Position numbers and translations under genes: made by a program. This document shows, piece by piece, positions 21,017 to 32,706 of a stretch of DNA of 64,000 bases. The notes beneath the pieces are model-generated. The model worked only from the letters and a program-made list of their open reading frames with translations. It ran no database searches and was not told where the DNA came from. Source of the DNA: Aphrophora alni (Eukaryota; Arthropoda; Insecta; Hemiptera; Aphrophoridae); contig OY740768.1 in NCBI GenBank assembly GCA_963513935.1, positions 69,738,231-69,802,230 of the forward strand, in the 5' to 3' direction. Within the stretch, counting starts at the first letter, position 1, and each line of letters begins with the position of its first letter.

Positions 21017-22598
21017 GGTAATTTGGCAGTAAGTTTTGTTTATTGTATTCTATATTAACTATAAATTATGAAGTGTCAGTTTTCAGCCACGAGATCACGT
21101 AGATATATTTGTTTATATATATATTCTCTTATCTTTGTGCTATAGACTAAACAAACTTCATTAGGAAGTGTTGGTCAGTTTGGACGTTTTGAATGGTAGT
21201 GATAGACCCTTGCTGTGGTTATATTTTGTTTTATTTGTTTAGTGACATTTGTTAAACGTTTCGTCTGTGATTTGTGAGTAATCAATAAGGAAATTAATGT
21301 AGTTTTTAGTAGTGTTAAAAGTTTGTCGGTGTGTTTAACTGTGTTTAATAAAAAATAATCTTAGGTAAAGTCGACGTTTTCTTAGACAATTGAGCTTAAT
21401 TTCGAGGTGTAGAAATTTGCATCACATAAAAGTTAAGCTCGTGCACGTTTATAGCTGATTTCTGAGAGTTGTGAGTTATTTTCAGATACATTTAAGTATA
21501 ATATATTATTATTTGAAATTACATTTTTTAAATTTTAAGGTACTGCCAAATTACCTACCTAAAATTACTGTATTTTTTTAATGTTATAAACGATGGGTCC
21601 TAAGAAAAGAAAATCTCCAAGTAAAAGTAGCTCTGATAAAATTTATAGATGTTATGAACATTTAGATTTATTAGATGCCTCTAGAAAGGTCCGAAACGAA
21701 AACATGACCATTTATCAGGCAGTAAAGTTAACTGGAGTTCCATACAATAATATTAAAAGATTTCTAGAAAAGAATGAAAACATTCAACATTCAGCAATTG
21801 ATAAACTAGGTCGACCTTTTGTTTTACCTGCTGAATTAGAACAACAAATCTTTAAATACATTGTGGACATGCAAGAGTTAGGTTTCGGGCTAACAGTTTT
21901 TCAAGTAAGAAAATTAGCTTATGATTTAGCAAAAACTGTAAACAGAGATTAATTTTTTCAATCCTCATAAACAGGTTGCTAGTAAATGGTGATGGGCTAA
22001 ATTCAAAGAATTCTATAGCTTGTGTTTAGCAAGTAGACTTACGGAGAAACCAGTTAACCCCACAAATCAATCTACTTCTTCACCACAAACACCTGATAGT
22101 CCTAACCTTTCCCAGATTCCAAGTGTTCAGAAAACACCCACTAGTTAAACTAATGTAAAGAACTACAAACGAAAACGGGACTCATCTGCAAAATGCTTAA
22201 CCCCACCTTCTACGTCAACGATCCAATCATCTCCTTCAACAACTTTATCAAATTCCATGTCAACTGATTTGGCAATAACAAGAACTTCAGGTGTTCAAAA
22301 ATCAAGAGACAACAATTGGATTTGTGGTGTTTGTTCAATAAATTACAAGCAACACGAAAAAAATAAAACTGGAAAATCATGGGTAGAGTGTTCATTTTGT
22401 TTGGTTCCGTATCATAATGATTGTCAAAAATGGCCAACAGATGGAGAAATATACATGTGTGACAACTGTGGTCCAGAGTCAGATCAAAGTGATGGTGAAA
22501 ACTAAATACAGTAAGTTTAAGCTAAGTTTTAATTACTACTGCCAAATTAACTTACTAGTACAGTACTGCCAAATTACATTACCTACTGCCATTTTACC
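21017..22598 (+). mobile_element. pogo/Tigger-like DNA transposon with deleted DDE domain
   Basis: The left end GGTAATTTGGCAGTA at 21017 has inverted copies at 21541-21555 (perfect, 15 bp), near 22538 and 22564, and at 22584-22598 (CTGCCATTTTACC). The last is followed by TA, the expected target of this superfamily; the left flank reads ATAA. Multiple inward copies near the right end look like subterminal binding repeats. A leader of ~560 bp precedes the broken gene. The element starts GG and ends CC, which matters for the TAGGCCTA motif described elsewhere. Confidence 0.65.
21593..22505 (+). pseudogene. pogo/Tigger-like transposase: HTH + CENPB half and PHD-finger tail, DDE core missing
   Basis: A 119-codon frame from ATG 21593 (MGPKKRKSPSKSSSDK) contains a pipsqueak-type HTH (residues ~18-60; ENMTIYQAVKLTGVPYNNIK) and the first half of a CENPB-type HTH (LPAELEQQIFKYIVDMQELG, then LTVFQVRKLAYDLA). 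It stops at 21952. In another frame the text continues as FNPHKQVASKW, stop, WAKFKEFYSLCLA, then a Ser/Thr/Pro-rich linker with another stop near 22146. The last part (22257-22505) is a C4HC3 PHD-like finger: CGVC, CSFC, YHNDC, CDNC. The catalytic DDE region of ~200 residues, expected between SLCLA and the linker, is absent. The 119-residue HTH piece alone could still be made as a DNA-binding peptide. Confidence 0.75.
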
Positions 22599-22805
22599 TA
22601 TGTATGTCAATTTTTTTTTAAATTTAAATTTTAAATTCAAATTTGTTTTTCAGAATTATTTATTTTAATGTAAACAATGATATAATATTTGTTTTTAATT
22701 TTAGTGATGTAAGATCAAGAAATTTTCTTATTTTTTTGCACAAAATCCACTTTTTAAAATGTAGACAGTTTCGTTAGGGTCTAGTTAGCCTATGTGAAGA
22801 GAGTA

Positions 22806-22835
22806 AATAAATATATATATATATATATATATATT
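22806..22835. repeat. (TA)n microsatellite
   Basis: About 14 TA units. Confidence 0.95.
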
Positions 22836-23715
22836 ATACTATGCAATTACGAGTTTTAGAAAATATGTGTAACACCTGTTTAAAAAACTTACCCTACTGG
22901 ATAAGACCCCTTGTACTACCACAATACAAATTAATATTTGTACAACTACATTCAGAGACTTTGCTTGTATTACATTGTACGAATGGGCTGGGGAGGTAGC
23001 ATGATGTACCGAATCAAATTGTTTTACGTTGTAACGAGTCAAATAATTTTCTGGGCTGCTTGGTTTTACGTCTCTTAAAATATTCTTATTTTGAAAATTT
23101 TTCGTTCTATGCACTTGCTTAATGGAAAATACTGCACTGAGAATACAATATTACAGTATTCAAAAGCTAGTATTGATTGTTTCACACAGTTAAAATAATG
23201 TTACTTGAAAGTAAGGTAGGCCTATATTGTGAAAAGAAATATTTACATATTAATAGTTATTAGCTATACAAAATATTGTTTGTCTTTCATTTATGATATT
23301 AATAATTTGTGGCCATCGTCTTGTTTGTTTTGAGTTAATTTTGTTAAATGGTAATAGTATCGTATGATACACTTGATTAAATATTGATTTCAACGCTGAA
23401 TTCAATAACATAATCGGATATTCTTTTATATTTCTACCTCTTATCTACTGCTATTTATATTAGACGAATTAAAATTTGACTATTGCAAAAGGAAAAATCA
23501 CCTTTTTAAACAATTTGACACATGATATTGCACAAGAGTTCGTGTCCATTTCAATTGTGGATCCAGTTTCTTATAGAAAAATAACGTTTCTACAAATGCG
23601 ACATAAGTAAACAAAACTGTGTAGTATAAATAAATATTGAGCTTGACTTGTGAGATAATATTAGATTAAAAAACTCAAACACAAGATCTCACAAAAATTA
23701 CGTTTATTTAATCAA
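22836..23715. other. AT-rich intergenic sequence
   Basis: No gene was identified. A minus-strand frame of 91 codons at 22839-23114 has no recognisable features and no splice-site support. Confidence 0.5.
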
Positions 23716-23716
23716 A

Positions 23717-23747
23717 GATGTTTCAACGACAAAGTAGCCATCCTCAG
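23717..23747 (-). other. Hammerhead-ribozyme-like core
   Basis: The minus strand reads CTGAGGA, then TGGCTACTTTGTCGTT, then GAAACATC. CUGANGA and GAAA are intact. GGCUAC can pair with GUCGUU through two wobbles and one mismatch to form stem II. Like the 20070 and 40168 motifs it carries an extra U before stem II, so the three look like one family. Confidence 0.45.
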
Positions 23748-24007
23748 TGATACATAAGCTTCAATACCAAAACTATAACTAATAACTGTACAGAATAATA
23801 AGTATTCATAAGTCAAGCTGTCAAAACGAAACATTCTGATAAATCTGCATTTTTTAAATTATATCATTTTTACGAAAATATGAATTTTTATAGCCTATTG
23901 TGCATTTTAAATTAAACAATCCTTCATTTTACAAAATTGAAGTTGTACATAGGCTGTGTTTCATACGTCCAGCTTCGTAAATCAAAGAAATATTGAACAC
24001 AAAAACT

Positions 24008-25375
24008 TTTCTCTTATTTTCTGTAGATAGGTGTTTAGTTATAATAAGTTTAGTAAGTTTAGAACGATCATACATTAGCCTATAACTAAACACCTACCTG
24101 CAGACTAACAGAAGAAAAAACACAAATTCAAAATTTTCACACTTCCACGGGTCCCCTTAAACCTTCCTACATATATGATTATAAATAGTTTGGTTCTTTC
24201 ACGCTCCATGGAAATTTGAAATTATTTTGAGAATAAATGAAATTTTCAGATTTTTTAAATTTTGGGCCTCCAAATATGTTACAACTGTTAATCTAAAATA
24301 ATAACCCCCCCCCCAATTTTAGACTAAGGTTAGAATTAGTATAGTTTAGTAGTAAAGTTAACTCATATTAATAACATTTTGGGTCCCACATAACAAACTA
24401 TGGCAAATAGATATTTTAGTTAATAAGAGTAGAGATTAGAAAGTTTCTGCTACCCAGACATCATCAGATACTTTGTATAATGTAATTTGTACGTGAAAAA
24501 ATGCAATAGTTTCGGTTAAAAGACATCATCATATAGTTGGTATAATGCAGTTTGTACGTGGGAAAAAGTACAAAACATTTCGGCTTCAAGACATCATCAT
24601 AGTTTTTATATAGTTTTATAGTTTTTATATTGTAATTTGTAAGCTACAATGGAAAAAGTACAAAAAGTTTCGGCGACAAGACATCATCAGATTATATAAT
24701 TTAATTTGTACTAAGTAAAAGTACACAAAGTTTCGGCTACAAGACATCATCAAATACTGTTAAAATTCAATATTTGTGCGTAAACTAACCATTTCCATGA
24801 AAAACTTAAGTTTTTAATTGTGTAGTCTCATATATATTATGTTTAAAAAAAGATTATATCCTTTTGTAAAAATAGTTGAAAGTGTGTTAAATCTGCTAAC
24901 CTTGGGTCGATAAAATATGTTTTGTAAACCAGAAAATAGCTTATAAACATGTATAAAGCTACAAAAACAATATGAGAAACTAAGAGAGTATATAAATTGA
25001 TAAAATATGTTGTAGAAATTAAAAATGTACCCACTATGTAGTTCTAACTACTTTTTATCAAAATTGTGTAATACGAAACCCCAATAAAATATATTTCGTT
25101 CTTAAGAATAAGAAATTTGGTTAAGCATATGCTATGGTAAACTTATTATGGAAAAATAATCACAATTGAAAATCTCAACTATATAGTCAATATAAACTTA
25201 TAAATGTAGGAGAGTTTAAGGGGGCCCGTAGAAGTGTGGGAATTTTGAAGTCCTTCTTCTGTTAATCTGTAGGTAGGTGTTTAGTTATAATGGTATGATC
25301 GTTCTAAACTTTATTAATAATACTAAACTTATTATAACTAAACACTTACCTACAGAAACTAAGAGAGAAAAGTTA
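24008..25375. repeat. Large inverted repeat with 170-180-bp arms around a ~1-kb core
   Basis: The left arm (about 24008-24185) starts CTTTTCTCTTATTTTCTGTA. The right arm (about 25195-25375) is its reverse complement, ending ...GAAACTAAGAGAGAAAAG. Each arm itself contains a hairpin built on TAGGTGTTTAGTTATA, and the arms share CCACGGGTCCCCTTAAAC or close variants at their inner edges. The core includes a C9 run near 24307 and the hammerhead-like array. The whole could be a foldback transposon of ~1.37 kb or two opposed copies of a ~170-bp MITE. Confidence 0.7.
24440..24760 (-). repeat. Five-unit tandem array of hammerhead-like motifs
   Basis: On minus, five units 55-90 bp apart carry a TGATGATGTCTTG-like block followed by a GCCGAAAC-like block (plus-strand motif starts near 24443, 24509, 24578, 24667 and 24730). 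Units at 24443-24467 and 24667-24690 keep the full CUGAUGA...GAAA core; the others have lost the first C. Spacers share GTACAAATTA and a hairpin pairing TTTGTGTAC with GTACAAA. Stem II is weak in all units. Confidence 0.5.
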
Positions 25376-28300
25376 CCCTACAAAGTTATTATGTAAAGAA
25401 CAGAGTTTCTAAAGCCTGTTGTTAAGTATTGAAACAGTTTGATAACTTTAGCAGCAGAAAACAAGACTAAACCTCAATATCGCTAACCTAAAAATAATTT
25501 TGAGCTTCCGAAGGTTTCAAATATGCCCTATTCATTATTTATTATTATTTATTAAATTTACAATAACACTCCAATAATAAATAGATTTTTATATAAAAAA
25601 TGTTCGACTTACACCTTCTAGGTTTGCAAAATTAGGTTGCATTCAACTTAAGGTGGTTCAATTTAACCAATTTAATCAATTTGCTCAATTTTGGATCTTC
25701 TGTGTTATCGTGTAAGCACTTTGTATCAATAATACTTTCATTTAGTTATAATTAACAAAATTATTTCCTTTTTGTTTGATAAAAAATAGTTATAGGTTTA
25801 AAAAAAAAATTGGAATTTTTGGTGTAAGATTCTGGGGTGTTAGAAAATTTAGAACGAAATCTAATCGTTTCTTGAAATACTTACCCAACAACAAACTTAA
25901 ACATTTTGATTAGTGGAACTATCCTGTATTGAGCTATCACGTACCAAACATTTCACAGACCAGGCGGACAGACAGATCAACCAACAATAGTCTTAAAATA
26001 ATCCAAATGTATTCGTAAGTGTCGAAAACCACCAAACCACGGCTCCATAAAACACCAGAAACTGTTTAATTAATCCCAGCGTAGATATTTCTCATCATAG
26101 TTGGATTTAGTAGACTACCAAATATTTAGAATAGGTGTCGACTTAAGACCATTGTTTTAATAGGCAAAATATAGATAAAATGTTCGTCATATTCCAGAAA
26201 ATGTCTCCAGTTCAATAGATAAAGGTTAAATAATGAAAATATTTACAAAAAGTGAGATTAGGGATCTTTTTGTACCAACTTATTCTCCTTAAGTTACACG
26301 GGGGAAAACTCAAAACTAAAGTAAATTATACTTTTTCCTAAGTAGTAGGTTATAAACATATTTTTCGAGAGATGAAGACAATTATTCTATTTCATTAGTA
26401 GGCCTATTGTTTGGTTTTGTAGATGGGTTTGTGAAAAAAAATAGTGCAATATTGATTTCACAATTTCCTTTACATATTAGTTTCGAGATATCTTATAACT
26501 TTTAAACCGATGTCTGAAGTCAAAATGATTGGTCAGATTTTGATATATATTTTTTTTTGTTACATAGACATAATTTGGACGTATCTTTTATAACAAAATG
26601 TTGGCTATATCCTAAAAAATGTTCCCGGTTCAAAAGTTACCTGTCAAATAGTGAAAATAAAAGGACAAAATGGAAAAATCGCCCTAAAAAATTGAACCAA
26701 ATTTTATTTACGGCAACTAAAATTACTAAATAAAAATTAAACCACGACTTGAGTTTAAATTGAATACCAAATTGAACCCTGTCAGTCAGGTTGGTTTTGA
26801 TCATTACATTTACATTTCATGAAAAATTAATATATAGGGTGTTCCTTTATTCAGTTTTAGCATCAACATCGACACATACAATAACAAAATTGTTCACATA
26901 TAACAGAACATATTTGAACTTATTCTACTTATATACAATTGTATTTTAATTATAACTTTGAAAAATTAGGTAATGCTTTGGACAACCCTGCTTAAGATTT
27001 ATTATCATTATATTTTGTCTACCTTATTGAGGTAAAATGATAAAGAAGAAAATATAATCCCAATGTAATTTGTTAATGGTGTTAATAACAATAAACATTA
27101 AGAATATTATTCATATTAAAGAATTAGATTGATTCTATTAACAACTATTAACACAACTATAAAATTTACTCATCACTATAAAATTAATCATAACTTATAA
27201 TATTATTTACTATATATACTGTGCGTAGATCATAACCAGTCAAAGAAAACTGAAAAGAAATGTGATATTTTTCATAATGTATAGTAAATTGATTCGTGGA
27301 AAAAAAGCGGCCCATCAAATGTTTTTGCAGGTGTAAGTTATGTCTACTATATCAATGCCGCGGTGTTTTTACGCCGCCGACAATGGGATACCGCTATCGA
27401 CAAAGTCGTTTGATATCGCCGCCGCTATGGTGTTCCAATTACAATTTATTTTTTGAAACATAGTCTTAAATAGTGGTCATAATACGCATGCTAACTTAAT
27501 CAAGACACGTCATATTCTTCATAAAGATGGTACATGTTACTGTTTGCAATTTTATATATAGTTTACAATTTTCAAACTCTTAAATTAAACGAAACATAAT
27601 GTATACTCTTTCAAATATTATTTATACGTACACATATTCACGTTTACAATTAGTATTGGATTAATTAACTTCATTCTAAATTTAAGTAAGACATGTAAAA
27701 TTCTACTAAAGTGTTTGAAAATAGCTGTTGTACACAGAAATAAAATATAACCTAACTAGTAAATTATAGTATGCGATTATATGAAATCGTGTATTTATTG
27801 GCGCAGTTTTATTTTCGTGTTTTATTTTAATTTTACCGAATTAATAAATTGTAGGCTAATTGTATTATCTTTAATTTTCTTTTGATTGAATTTAATTTCT
27901 CATGAAGAAAATACTTTATTATTTAGATTCAAACCAATATTGATTCAATACAATTTTATAACAAATGTTAATACACGTATGAAGTATTTAAATTTAAATT
28001 GGATACATAGAATTATAACCTACCTTGAATAACTAATGTATGTAAATAGTATGTAAACATGTAAATAATAAGTATGTGATTATGCAAATAGTAGCCTAGC
28101 TGTGTAAAGAGCTTTCTACTGGCGGCTTTTACAAACGGAATAGTGTCGTGTTTGGTATCAATTTGCTTATATTTTCCTAAAAATTTTCACTTTGCTGAAA
28201 AAAATTTAAAATTGTGTCTCCCTTAAAAAAGTTAAACAGTGCAGTGTTAACGCTAGTAGGTGACTCATCACTGAAACACCTGGGTGAGGAAGGGAGCGAG

Positions 28301-28596
28301 GGGGGACGGTCCGGGCGGCTTGCAGGTAGCCAAGGGATCAAACGCCAAGTTACTGTATACAGATTATATAGATTAATTAGTCACACAATCTTATAAGCCT
28401 ACCTATTTACAATCTTACATAGGCCTATCTATACAACTTAGACCTTTACATATGAAAAGACAAAATCTTAACTTATACAAAAATGCCTTATTATTTAAAA
28501 AATATTCAGTGTCATTTATCATAAATAGCCACAACTATTCATTAATTAAACAAATAATCAACTACTGTATATACCTATATACAATTTTACATATAT
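25376..28596. other. Intergenic sequence with dispersed repeats and a CpG-rich patch
   Basis: No gene was recognised. A GC/CpG-rich island-like patch (GCCGCGG, CGCCGCCGAC, TATCGCCGCCGC) lies at 27355-27425, and another GC-richer stretch at 28275-28345. The short plus-strand frame at 28214-28396 has no supporting features. Confidence 0.45.
26130..26700. repeat. Two degenerate direct copies of a ~130-bp repeat
   Basis: Segments at about 26130-26270 and 26565-26700 align through AAAATGTTCGTCATATTCC / AAAATGTTGGCTATATCCT, then AAAATGT, then GTTCAA, and both continue into TAATGAAAAT or TAGTGAAAAT. Confidence 0.45.
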
Positions 28597-29345
28597 CAGG
28601 TGTCAAAAATGTATCGGAACGGTTTAGAAACTTTTAAACTTTAAAAGATAAAAAGCTCAAATTTTAGAAATGTTTTTACTTGTGAATAGACCTACACAAT
28701 ATTTTGGAATTATAAGGTAAATTCAATCCCACCCGAAAATTGGGCTTTTTTCGGGGGGACCTCAAAATTTTCAAATATAAAGGACCAATCGAGTAATACC
28801 TCAATTTAAAAGTCTTTTTGAATAAAAACTAACCGCGCAAACTAGAGGTCGCTATTTACTCCAATCTAATATGGCAGCCAGTCAAAAAAATGCCTATTTA
28901 TAAAATCCAATTTTAAAATGAAAAAACAATAAGGACACAAAATTATAATAGCAAAAACTTTACTGTTATTTTATTCAAGTTTTAAGAGGAAGATGGATTA
29001 CTATACAATTAATTTACACTCAAAATTTATTTTTCAGCTAACATTTTAAAATATTGAATATTTGACCTGTCGCCATTTGAATTGAATTAAATAGCGCCCT
29101 CTAATAGCCTATGTAGAGCCTACAGTTATGTTCTATTAAATAAGTCTTTCAAATTGAGGTTACTCGATGGTGCTTTTATATTTGAAAATTTTTAGTTCCA
29201 TCCCTCCGAAAACCCCCATTTTGAGGTGTGGGTGAATGTATATTACATTTCTAAAAGCTAGTTTATAAAACAAAAACATAATTCTAAAGTTTCAGTTTTC
29301 AAGTTTAAAAGTTGTTTAGATATCTCAGGTCTTTTTTGACACCTG
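28597..29345. mobile_element. Foldback/MITE-type element with ~300-bp inverted arms
   Basis: The element begins CAGGTGTCAAAAA at 28597 and ends TTTTTGACACCTG at 29345. The arms align over ~300 bp with about three quarters identity by eye (for example TTTTCAAATATAAA, CCTCAATTT and GAGG-CGCTATTTA). The CAGGTGTC terminus is hAT-like. The 8-bp flanks (ACATATAT and CTATGTAT) match at only 5 of 8 positions. No coding capacity. Confidence 0.7.
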
Positions 29346-29699
29346 CTATGTATTCCACACAGACCTTTTACATATGAAAACATATAAATCTTACCTTATA
29401 CAAAAAACAAGAAATATTGTTAATAATAAATAAAACAAAAATTTTCAGTCCATTCATTCATTTATTTGTTTTGAGAAATGAACATGTGTAGTAGGCCTAC
29501 CACATAATGCGATAAAAGATTGGACAATTTAGCCCTTCTGAAGAGTCAAAAAAATTTAAACAATTTTAATTTTCTTGAGGATATTATTTAGATCTGTAAG
29601 AACTATTTAGTGCTCCACTTGCTCTGTAGAAATCTGGAAGTAGGCTACCTTGTAGCCTACACATACAAATATCTCAACAGGAGGAGGCCTATAGCTACC

Positions 29700-29865
29700 A
29701 AATTTCCTTTGTACAAATTATTATGTCCTATCCTGTCTCTCTTGACCAACAATTATTCTTTTCCGACCATGTTGCTATTAGAGTATTCGAGATCTAAAGG
29801 TTCTTATATTATTTTTTTAAAGACGATAATGACCGAGAGGTTTTATGCTTTTAAACGACAAAGAA
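29700..29865 (+). repeat. Dispersed repeat family R5, copy A
   Basis: Contains TCCTGTCTCTCTTGACCAAC, TCTTTTCCGACCATG and TTAGAGTATTCGAG, then GACGATAATGACCGAGAGG. Four further copies lie in this window (see R5 copies B-E). Confidence 0.6.
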
Positions 29866-31774
29866 GTAAGAAATATGTCCACACACGGATATAAACTTCT
29901 TTTAGTAATATGAACAAATGAAAATCACAATAACATTTTTAATGCAACCAGGCTTACTGTGTAACGATCACAAGAATGAACGCAACGTATGAGGGGTGAA
30001 GAGGGAACTGCGCATGCGCTGATCGTATTTAGTCTACTAGACAAGTAAAGTCCTTTTAACAATTACCATACTAATCAGTTATAAAATATCAGGTTGGAAT
30101 TTCCCACAGTTGTGAATGCAGAGGTGTAAATAGCACCACTGCAACCACGAGGGGGGGGGGCAGGTCAAGGGTAAATAATAAACCTTGATGTTTAACGTTG
30201 CAGTTTTTCTTTCCCTGTGTGATACTTCATAGCATTGGCATATTTAATTACAATGCTACCAAAAAGATAGTTATGTAAAGAATGCCCTATACTTAAATTA
30301 ATTAACTTATGTTTCATTTCAATTTAGAGTAAAAATAGGTCTAATGTCTAATTATTACCAAGTAGTAGTTACTTATACGACTGTGGGGGGTGGGATTGCT
30401 TACGGTTGAAGAGGGGTCATCTAGAGCAGACAAGTTGCGATTTTTGGGGGGGGGCCATTCTTGTACCTGCCGGGGCGCTTAAACGTAAGCGTAGGCTATG
30501 TATGATTTCAGTGTAGATAATTGTTAAAGTTATTTTAAGTGTTTCGGTGTTTATTTAGATTAACATAGAGCGATATATTATTGAATACAGTAGGTTAATT
30601 TTATTGACATTGTTATTGACATTTTATTGAGTCAATGTTATTAATTAGAGTAGTAGTGAGATCTTCAGTATCAACTAAAATATTTGCTAATCCTCTGAAT
30701 TCTTTGCGTGTTCATTCTTACCGCTACAGTAGGCCTATGTATACCTACCCAAAACCAGAAAAATCTGCGATTTTATTTCTTAGAAACTAGATAAACCCCT
30801 TAAATGTTGTAAAATTTTGTATATAGTCTACAGTATGTAGACTGCCAATTTGGTAAACTTGGGTGGGGAGGGGGTATGATCATCAAATGCCGGTAGGTCT
30901 AACTAAGACTCCAATACTTAGGCCTATAGGAATTAAGTAATATAGTTTAACTGGTGTAGATTTGATTTTATATAATTTAAAAAAAATTATTTAAGTAGAT
31001 TAGGCCCTGAACAATAAATATCTAATAAAACAATATACAATACACATTATAACTTACATAAATAATTAGCCCTAAGACATATTCAGCCATCTTGTACTAA
31101 AATGATATCGAAAAACACGTATCTGGATACTGCAGGCTTTCTCAAAACCTGCAGGGCATATAGCGTTAAAATTTGTAATCTAGGTAAAGGCGCCACGGAT
31201 AGAGTAGTTTACCGCATCCTACAGCATGTGGGAAATTAATTACAATATAGGCTTACTAATTAATTAGAGCACACACTTTTTTAGACGTTCATATACACAG
31301 ACACAAATATATGCTTAAATATTAGTCTACTTTTTTAGACATGGAGTTTTCAATGACGGTGATCAAGGTTCATTTTTCTTTTTTTACTAATTTCTCTCGA
31401 TATTATTCTTTTACTTTTGATTTTCACAATATTACTGTTTATTTATCTCATGATAGGTCTACTAAAATATTATATACATGTAGCGACAGTTATGTTAGCT
31501 CCCTATTCTGTATTTTGGGGTTGATAACAACCAATAGTTCATTAGGAGTTACGTTTGAGCAAAATTTTATCGAAATACTGTAGTTAAAACTGATTTTTCA
31601 CAAAACGGAGTTTTATATAGCTGTACTCTCAAATTTTATTTACAAAGTTAGATCTTACATTACAATTGTAAAACAAAAATACTAAGTTTATTGACCATAT
31701 AAAACGGTTGCTAAGAAAACAGTAGGCCTAGCTTACTGACGTAGGCCTACATAACGGTACTTGAAACTCTTTTT
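29866..31774. other. Intergenic sequence, possible promoter area near 30 kb
   Basis: Holds G9 runs near 30152 and 30450, many TAGGCCTA/TAGGCTA motifs and an NRF-1-type site at 30010. No convincing exon was seen. Confidence 0.4.
30009..30020. promoter_or_regulatory. NRF-1/ewg-type palindromic site
   Basis: TGCGCATGCGCT holds the 10-bp palindrome GCGCATGCGC, the NRF-1 (erect wing in insects) consensus, in a locally GC-richer stretch. Such sites mark broadly active promoters in animals. No transcript start could be defined beside it. Confidence 0.35.
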
Positions 31775-32296
31775 GTTTACTACACAACTTACTTCTTAAG
31801 AATAAATATTGTTTTCAATGCGGAGGTCACTTTTATCACTGAAAAATCACAATTTGAAAACTATCAAATCGACGTATTAATAGGTTAGGCATAATGACAC
31901 ATCTTCATATTCACTTCTCATATGTTACTAAGATATTTCAATGTTTATATCTGAGATCACAGATCACGCGATATGCTGTCAATCCTCTATATTAATAATC
32001 TAACTTCAATTTATTAACTTCACCAAAACCTACGAAAGGTTTGGTGTGTGTATATATATGTATTATAATATAGATAGATAGCACTTAGACAATCTTGTCT
32101 TGTTGATATAAATAGTGATCGACGTAGTCATTGTGTAATGCGCATGTGTCAACCATACGCCATTTACATTGCCATTATGTTTTAACCTATAAATACGTCG
32201 GATTTGGTAGTTTTTAGATTGTAATTTTTCAGTGAAAAAAGTGACCTCCGCATTGAAAACATTATTTATTCTTAAGAAGTAAAGTATGTAGTAAAC
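31775..32296. mobile_element. Foldback/MITE element with ~115-bp inverted ends
   Basis: Left arm 31775-31889 (GTTTACTACA...CTTACTTCTTAAGAATAAAT, ATGCGGAGGTCACTTTT) is repeated inverted at 32183-32296 with high identity. Core ~290 bp, non-coding. No clear target duplication was seen. Confidence 0.8.
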
Positions 32297-32635
32297 GATA
32301 AAAAAAAAACCCGAACATCACCTAGTATATGTAAACAAATACCCTTTTTAATCCTAGTCGTATCCATTAAGATTTCTGTACTGTCATAGCATTTACTGCC
32401 AATTTGCAGGACTATTCTTTAAATGTGTCAAAACTCCTTCTTTAACCATTAACCATAAAACAGAGATTATTTAATAATATAGTCTACAAATTGTACCTAG
32501 TTTTATTATGAACAATACAAAATATATAGTTTACAAATATTTTACACGAAGGGCATACAAATTATTAACGGATGAAGTTTTGTTGTTCATTTGCATACTT
32601 AGGTTACTTGTGAAAAATCGTGAACATTTGTTGTA

Positions 32636-32638
<3 letters not shown>

Positions 32639-32701
<63 letters not shown>
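32639..32701. repeat. (TA)n microsatellite
   Basis: About 31 TA units. Confidence 0.97.

Positions 32702-32706
<5 letters not shown>

Noticed and set aside
21017..21555. Separate 539-bp MITE bounded by perfect GGTAATTTGGCAGTA ends
   Set aside because: Possible, but more right-end copies lie at 22538-22598 beyond the transposase remnant, so the inner copy is better read as a subterminal repeat of the larger element.
24440..24760. CRISPR array
   Set aside because: Repeat units are imperfect, spacers are related to each other and the genome is eukaryotic.
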